NCBI GenBank assembly: GCA_964495885.1
Contig: CAZBWO010000005.1
Location: 62,001-126,000 of the forward strand
Origin: PALG01 sp964495885
GTDB lineage: Bacteria > Bacteroidota > Bacteroidia > Flavobacteriales > Flavobacteriaceae
Direction of reading: 5' to 3'
DNA length: 64,000 nt
This document shows positions 59,860 to 64,000 of the stretch, piece by piece; the stretch's first letter is position 1, and each line of letters starts with the position of its first letter. Both the position numbers and the translations under genes were made by a program. The notes beneath the pieces are model-generated. The model made no database searches, was not told the DNA's origin, and saw only the letters and a program-made list of their open reading frames with translations.

Positions 59860-60282
59860 TCAAGACAATAAGGAATTAATTTTAGAAAGAGACTCGTCCT
59901 CCTTCTTCCTCATTTGTTGAATTTCTACAGTGGATTTATCTTTATAACCACATAAATGGAGTATTCCATGAATCATAACACGGTATAATTCATTAGAAAA
60001 AGAAGTGTTGTAAGTGGATGCGTTTTCACGGACTCTTTGAATAGAAATATAAATTTCGCCATGTATCTGGCTACCCAAAGAATTATCAAAGGTGATGATG
60101 TCTGTGTAAGTATCGTGTTGTAAAAACTCCAAGTTAATTTGATGAAGATAATCGTCGTCGCAAAAAACATATAGAACTTCTCCTAAGCTACAATCCTCAT
60201 TTCTAATAACATCTTCAATCCATTTTGAAATTTGCTCTGCATGACTTAAGACAAAATCATTATTTGAAATAAATTCAACCAT
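59860..60282 (-). CDS. ybeY: Endoribonuclease YbeY (rRNA maturation)
   Basis: 140 residues of the UPF0054 family, a metal-dependent RNase that helps process 16S rRNA and check ribosomes. Visible are VFCDDDYLHQINLEFLQHDTYTDIITF (as VFCDDDYLHQIN and DTYTDIITF), GEIYISIQRVRENA and RVMIHGILHLCGYKDKS. The usual zinc motif is HGxLHxxGYDH; here the first two His are kept but the third position is Asp (GYKD). The start overlaps the stop of the DUF4175 gene by 8 bp. Confidence 0.95.
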   Translation of the reverse strand: MVEFISNNDFVLSHAEQISKWIEDVIRNEDCSLGEVLYVFCDDDYLHQINLEFLQHDTYTDIITFDNSLGSQIHGEIYISIQRVRENASTYNTSFSNELYRVMIHGILHLCGYKDKSTVEIQQMRKKEDESLSKINSLLS

Positions 60283-63200
60283 TATTTGAATTGAAATACT
60301 TTTGAACTTCTTTTTTATATTTAGGTTGTAACGGGAGTGCCTGCCGATTAAGTATTTCCTCTTGGTTGAAGTACTTTTTAATGTCTTCGGGTTTCAGGCG
60401 CAATGAATTATTAAAATCTTGATTGTTGGTTTTAGATTCCCTACGACTTTCCTTTCCTTGCTCAAAATCTGCTTCATCCAACTTCAATAATTCATATTGT
60501 AATTTAAGCATTTTTTCAAGGGTGCGTTGATTAAATCCCTTGTCCAACAATTGTTGTTCAATGCCTTCCATTTCTTTTATAATCTTTCCGCCGTCACCAT
60601 TTAGACCTTCTTTGCTTAGACGGTCTTGGAGTTGATTTCTTAGTTGCTGCTGCTGCTTATAAATTTCATAAAGCTGTCCGCTTAAGTCCTCACTGAATCC
60701 ATCCCTTCCGTTTTCTCCGTCTTTATTCCCATTTCCTTTCCCATTAGCTCCTCCTTCCCCACTATTACCTTCTCCTCCTTCTCCATTATTACCTTCTCCT
60801 TGGCCCTCGCCCTTTTCTCCTTGCCCTTCGCCCTCGCCTTTTTCGCCTTCTTTACCTTGACCTTCTTGCACACCTTCTTGCATGCTTTCAGTAAGGCTCT
60901 TTTGTTTTTGTATAATATCTGGTAGCTGAAAGCCTTTTCCCTGGCCTTGACCTTGGCCTTGGCCCTGACCTTGGCCTTTGCCGCTGCCAGGCATACTCAT
61001 GGCTGCAGATTGCATATTTCCTAACAAATCACTTAGTAGAATGGCCAGTTCATTGGCGCCTGTAACAGTATATTGCTGGCTTGCAAGACCCGATCTAAAT
61101 TGATTTTCTGCAAGCCGCTCTAAAGACTTGCCAATATTGAATGAGATATTGGTAAGGGATTCATTGATTTTGTCACCAATTAATGGTTGACGAAGCGCTA
61201 AAGCGAATAAGCTGTCATCAATGTGCTGAAAATTATTCTTTAAATCGTTTTGGGTGTTCAATTTTTTTCCAAAAGCAGCACTTCCATAATCAATTTGCCT
61301 AAAATCTTCCATTAAATCCTCTTGTTCAAAAGAGAACACCACGAGATTGTCCAAAATTTGACGAAGCATCTCAATGTCTTCATTAATGGTATCCATTTGA
61401 CCCTGCATCATTTGTTGCTGCATTTGTTGTCCCATCTGCTTCATTTTTTGGCCCGCCTTTTTCTGACTTGGGCTTGCGCCTTCCGGGTTTTGTTGCTGAA
61501 GTTGGTCTGTCGCTTTCTGCTGTTCCTCCTCTACGGTTTTTTCCCCGTTTTGGTCTTGGGGGATGTCCATTGGCTCCTGAAGGCCCTTGTTTTCCTCCTG
61601 AAGCTCTTTCATCTGTTCTTGGTATTCTTCAAACTTTTTGTTGAGCTCTTCTTGTTTATCGATGGTGTTTTCGTCTTTTGGGGCATCTGCCAACTTCTCT
61701 TGTTCTTCCCCAAGTTTAAACAACTCTTCCGCAAGTTTTTCAGCTTTTTTATTTACATAATACCGCTTGGTAAGCTCTACAAGCTGTTCCAGATTCCTTT
61801 CCTGGTTTTTGTTTTGTTTGGCTAACTTTTCAAGTTTTTCTGAAAGCTCTTCCTTGTCAATTTTTTCTTGAAGGCGCTGTAGCTCCTCTAGCAATTCTTC
61901 ATTCTCTTCCAAGCGGTCTTCGTTTTCCTGTAAGCGTTTCTGAAGTTCTTCCTTGTAAGGATCCTCTTCGGTGTCTTCTTTATTGAATTGCTCCAGATTT
62001 TCTTTCATTTCCTTAGAAAAATTCTTCATCATTTCTTCCTGCTGTTTTTGCCGTTTCAGAAAATCTTCCAGCTTCCTCTTATCATTCCAATCAAGTTTTG
62101 TCTTCTCCTTCTGTGTACGGTTCAGCTCTTCCAGTTGACGGTCTTGATCTTTCAGTTTTTCAAGTGTTTTTGAAAGATCTTCTATATTTTTCCCTTGTTG
62201 TTGTAGTTGCTCACTTTCTAATTCGTCCTTGGTAAGCTTTCGGAAGGTAAACAGCCCAGATTTCGTAGACTTAAAATTATGGATTGCATCATTGTCGAAA
62301 ACTTCGAAATAATATTCATAGGAAACTCCTTCCGTCAGGCTTAAATTCCCGGGAAAAGTATACACGAACTGGTCAAAGTTGGAACTGTTTATTTCCAAAG
62401 GAAGTGTTTGCCTATCGGAAGGATTTTCAATGGGATAATAGACCAGCTGTAGCTTGGAAAGACCATAATCATCTGAAACTTCTCCCAGAAAATAATACGT
62501 TTGAAGCTGGGTGGTGTCCTGCTTTGACGAAACAGAGATCTCTGGGTAAGCATCCTTTATAACTCCCAATGTGAATGAAAGATTTTCATACTCCTTCAAT
62601 TGTTCATTAGAGGTGGTGATGGCATAATCAAGTTTCTGATATACGCGCTTTTGAAACTGAAAGAACGCATCCGAAGACTCAAAAGAGTACAGGGTGTCCT
62701 TTTCCTTCAGTTGCACTTCGTTGGTGTTTCTTGTATTTACTTTCCAGGTCACCTTGGTGCCTTCGGGAATGGTTGCATTTCCAGAACTCTTCAAGGTTTC
62801 ATCCCTTTTTCCCGTATAGGATGGATAGTCCAATTCCATTTCAAACCCCAACAGCGTAGGGGTTTGAAGCACCTCAACGAAATAATCCTTAGAAGTAACT
62901 TTGTTGGCAGAAAGTTTAAAATTAAAATTGCTTGAGGGTTTTGGAAATGTAAATGAAAAAAAGCCGGGAGCAATTTGTTCCAGGTAGTATGCCTCTTCAT
63001 TAAACTGAATGGTCGCATTTTCAGGAACGACCGCGCCTTCCGTTTTTACTTTTACTGTGAACGACTGATTTTCTATGGCTTTTAGCTGGTCGTTCATTAA
63101 GACAAAGCTAAAGGGTGCTGGGGGCTCATAGGCGGTATCATAATGTACCACTCGCTCATAGCTGTTGGTAAACAGGTCTTTGTCCCAAAAAAAGGTCACG

Positions 63201-63694
63201 AGCACAATAATGAGCACAGGGATTGCGGCGAATTTAAGGTACTTGGTGTTTTTCCCAAATCGGATTGCACTAACAAATGGTATGGGCTGCAGTTCTTCAG
63301 ACTTTTGATCAATACTTGCCGCAAGCAATTCTGATTGCCGCTGATTTTGATTCAATTGTATCACATTCAAAAGTTTGTCGCTTACTTCCGGAAAATGATT
63401 GCCAATAATACGCGACGCTCCTTCATAATCAATGCCTTGTTGGAGTTTGAATAGTTTTGCAAGTGGAAAAATTATAAAACGCGCAAAAAGTGCTAATTCT
63501 ACAGTAACAAACACCCAAAACAAGATGGCCCTTCCGGTTGGGCTAAGCCATAAAAAATGTTCTATAAAAAGTGTGATGATAAAATACAATAACCCAATGG
63601 CAAAAAAGAGGATGGCTCCTTTAATAAGTTCATTGGTATAATACTTCCTAATGAACTGCTCTAATTTTTGCTGTATGATGCTAAATGTGCTCAA
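60275..63694 (-). CDS. DUF4175 family large membrane protein with coiled coils and Gly/Gln-rich region
   Basis: About 1139 residues if started at the TTG at 63694 (L-S-T-F-S-I-I-Q-Q), which resembles the usual family start; the frame is open to another TTG at 63745. Three N-terminal transmembrane helices (GAILFFAIGLLYFIITLF, AILFWVFVTVELALFARFII and LKFAAIPVLIIVLVTFFW) precede a periplasmic Ig-like beta region (about 185-480), very long Glu/Gln/Lys coiled coils (about 495-760), a helical section (about 780-900) and low-complexity GQ- and GEG-rich stretches (60705-60870 and 60934-60986) near the C-terminus. Function unknown. Divergent from gltX. Confidence 0.88.
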   Translation of the reverse strand: MSTFSIIQQKLEQFIRKYYTNELIKGAILFFAIGLLYFIITLFIEHFLWLSPTGRAILFWVFVTVELALFARFIIFPLAKLFKLQQGIDYEGASRIIGNHFPEVSDKLLNVIQLNQNQRQSELLAASIDQKSEELQPIPFVSAIRFGKNTKYLKFAAIPVLIIVLVTFFWDKDLFTNSYERVVHYDTAYEPPAPFSFVLMNDQLKAIENQSFTVKVKTEGAVVPENATIQFNEEAYYLEQIAPGFFSFTFPKPSSNFNFKLSANKVTSKDYFVEVLQTPTLLGFEMELDYPSYTGKRDETLKSSGNATIPEGTKVTWKVNTRNTNEVQLKEKDTLYSFESSDAFFQFQKRVYQKLDYAITTSNEQLKEYENLSFTLGVIKDAYPEISVSSKQDTTQLQTYYFLGEVSDDYGLSKLQLVYYPIENPSDRQTLPLEINSSNFDQFVYTFPGNLSLTEGVSYEYYFEVFDNDAIHNFKSTKSGLFTFRKLTKDELESEQLQQQGKNIEDLSKTLEKLKDQDRQLEELNRTQKEKTKLDWNDKRKLEDFLKRQKQQEEMMKNFSKEMKENLEQFNKEDTEEDPYKEELQKRLQENEDRLEENEELLEELQRLQEKIDKEELSEKLEKLAKQNKNQERNLEQLVELTKRYYVNKKAEKLAEELFKLGEEQEKLADAPKDENTIDKQEELNKKFEEYQEQMKELQEENKGLQEPMDIPQDQNGEKTVEEEQQKATDQLQQQNPEGASPSQKKAGQKMKQMGQQMQQQMMQGQMDTINEDIEMLRQILDNLVVFSFEQEDLMEDFRQIDYGSAAFGKKLNTQNDLKNNFQHIDDSLFALALRQPLIGDKINESLTNISFNIGKSLERLAENQFRSGLASQQYTVTGANELAILLSDLLGNMQSAAMSMPGSGKGQGQGQGQGQGQGKGFQLPDIIQKQKSLTESMQEGVQEGQGKEGEKGEGEGQGEKGEGQGEGNNGEGGEGNSGEGGANGKGNGNKDGENGRDGFSEDLSGQLYEIYKQQQQLRNQLQDRLSKEGLNGDGGKIIKEMEGIEQQLLDKGFNQRTLEKMLKLQYELLKLDEADFEQGKESRRESKTNNQDFNNSLRLKPEDIKKYFNQEEILNRQALPLQPKYKKEVQKYFNSNNG
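60705..60870 (-). repeat. Coding low-complexity repeat (Gly/Glu/Asn-rich)
   Basis: Imperfect short repeats of CTCCTT / CCTTCTC type on the plus strand encode runs such as GEKGEGEGQGEKGEGQGEG and EGGEGNSGEGGANGKG in the DUF4175 protein. The units are irregular, suggesting slippage or expansion over time. Confidence 0.8.
60934..60986 (-). repeat. Coding GQ dipeptide repeat
   Basis: Six to eight tandem six-base units (CCTTGG / CCCTGA variants on the plus strand) encode GKGQGQGQGQGQGQGKG. A short tandem array of this kind may vary in copy number between strains. Confidence 0.8.
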
Positions 63695-63793
63695 TCCAGA
63701 TACTTTTTCGCCTAAAATAAAACAAAAATTATTCCTAAAATTCAACTTTCACAAAGATTTACAAAAGAATATGCGCTTCCTTCAAATCATTCA

Positions 63794-63821
63794 TTGTAAA
63801 AGAAAAGTATTAGTACCTTTG
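63794..63821 (+). promoter_or_regulatory. Promoter of gltX
   Basis: TTG (63794-63796), 17 bp, TACCTTTG (63814-63821), a good match to the Bacteroidetes promoter. It ends 17 bases before the gltX ATG. Confidence 0.6.
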
Positions 63822-63838
63822 CGCCCAAAGAAAAAGTT

Positions 63839-64000
63839 ATGTCAAAAAAAGTGAGAGTTCGCTTTGCTCCAAGCCCCACAGGACCTTTACATATTGGGGG
63901 GGTGCGCACGGCTTTATTCAACTATCTATTTGCAAAAAAGCATCAAGGTGATTTTCTGCTTAGAATTGAAGACACAGACCAAACACGCTATGTTGCTGGT
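63839..64000 (+). CDS. gltX: Glutamate--tRNA ligase, N-terminus only (window ends)
   Basis: 54 codons from the ATG at 63839 to the window edge, open throughout. The N-terminus VRFAPSPTGPLHIGGVRTAL holds the class I synthetase HIGH-type motif (HIGG), and LLRIEDTDQTRYV follows, which is diagnostic of glutamyl-tRNA synthetases. It charges tRNA-Glu (or also tRNA-Gln). Partial only because of the window boundary. Confidence 0.95.
   Translation, partial: MSKKVRVRFAPSPTGPLHIGGVRTALFNYLFAKKHQGDFLLRIEDTDQTRYVAG

Noticed and set aside
60705..60986. Short repeats that could be mistaken for a CRISPR array or satellite
   Set aside because: The units are six-base irregular codon repeats in frame within a single protein, without spacers of even length or conserved direct repeats.
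61322..61825. 167-codon open frame on the plus strand inside the DUF4175 gene
   Set aside because: It is the reverse shadow of a Glu/Gln/Lys coiled coil (giving Leu/Phe-rich nonsense), with no promoter and no homology-like motifs.

Overview
The window is AT-rich chromosomal DNA from a member of the Bacteroidetes, almost certainly a marine-type Flavobacteriaceae. Evidence for this is the set of lineage-typical genes (the type IX secretion/gliding lipoprotein PorW/SprE, a secreted protein with a T9SS type A sorting domain, and DUF6168, DUF6341, DUF6427, DUF6909, DUF4837, DUF4254 and DUF4175 proteins), an F-type ATPase operon that lacks the beta and epsilon genes, and many promoters of the Bacteroidetes form (TTG, about 17-21 bp, TAnnTTTG). 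No rRNA, tRNA, insertion sequence, prophage or CRISPR array was seen, and no stretch longer than 300 bases lacks a gene.

Layout. 1-1457: a partial sugar nucleotidyltransferase, dut and a small exported protein (minus strand). 1494-10373: a minus-strand block porW, bactofilin, atpZ, DUF6168, atpB-E-F-H-A-G, ending in a clear terminator; a strong internal promoter lies before atpB and a long hairpin lies between atpE and atpF. 10565-17190: housekeeping genes on both strands (ferredoxin-type reductase, GT9, DUF4254, DUF6427, DUF6341, purD, a CapK-like adenylate-forming enzyme). 17181-49965: a very large surface-polysaccharide region, all on the minus strand. Its main part (49965 down to 23843) is 22 genes with almost no spacing: M23 peptidase, GH3-like enzyme, DUF6909, rfbBACD (dTDP-rhamnose), a Wzz-like protein, wecB/wecC (UDP-ManNAc uronic acid), MBOAT plus SGNH-like acetylation pair, a NeuB-SpsF fusion, a secreted beta-helix protein, a second NeuB, a KdsC-like phosphatase, a Wzx flippase, a putative glycosyltransferase, polymerase-like membrane proteins and an acyltransferase. 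The remainder (23712 down to 17181) carries a WecG-type transferase, another polymerase/ligase, ugd and a UDP-xylose synthase, the initiating phosphotransferase and a GT2. 50073-56857: tatA, DUF4837 lipoprotein, LysM lytic transglycosylase, T9SS cargo protein, pgk, holB. 57006-64000: methyltransferase, mnmG, ybeY, DUF4175 and the start of gltX.

How it fits together. The polysaccharide region can plausibly make dTDP-rhamnose, UDP-ManNAcA, UDP-glucuronate/UDP-xylose and a nonulosonic-acid-type sugar, link the first sugar to undecaprenyl phosphate, flip, polymerise and O-acylate the product. It lacks a recognisable Wza exporter, Wzc kinase, NeuC and NeuA, so parts must lie elsewhere. The MBOAT + SGNH-like + beta-helix trio resembles the alginate modification module.

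The most striking non-coding signal is a pair of identical 16-bp sites matching the ParB-binding parS sequence, one just upstream of mnmG and one overlapping the start codon of the methyltransferase just downstream of mnmG. This suggests that the right end of the window lies in the chromosome-segregation (origin-proximal) region. All family assignments are from reading the translated sequences; no database search was run.
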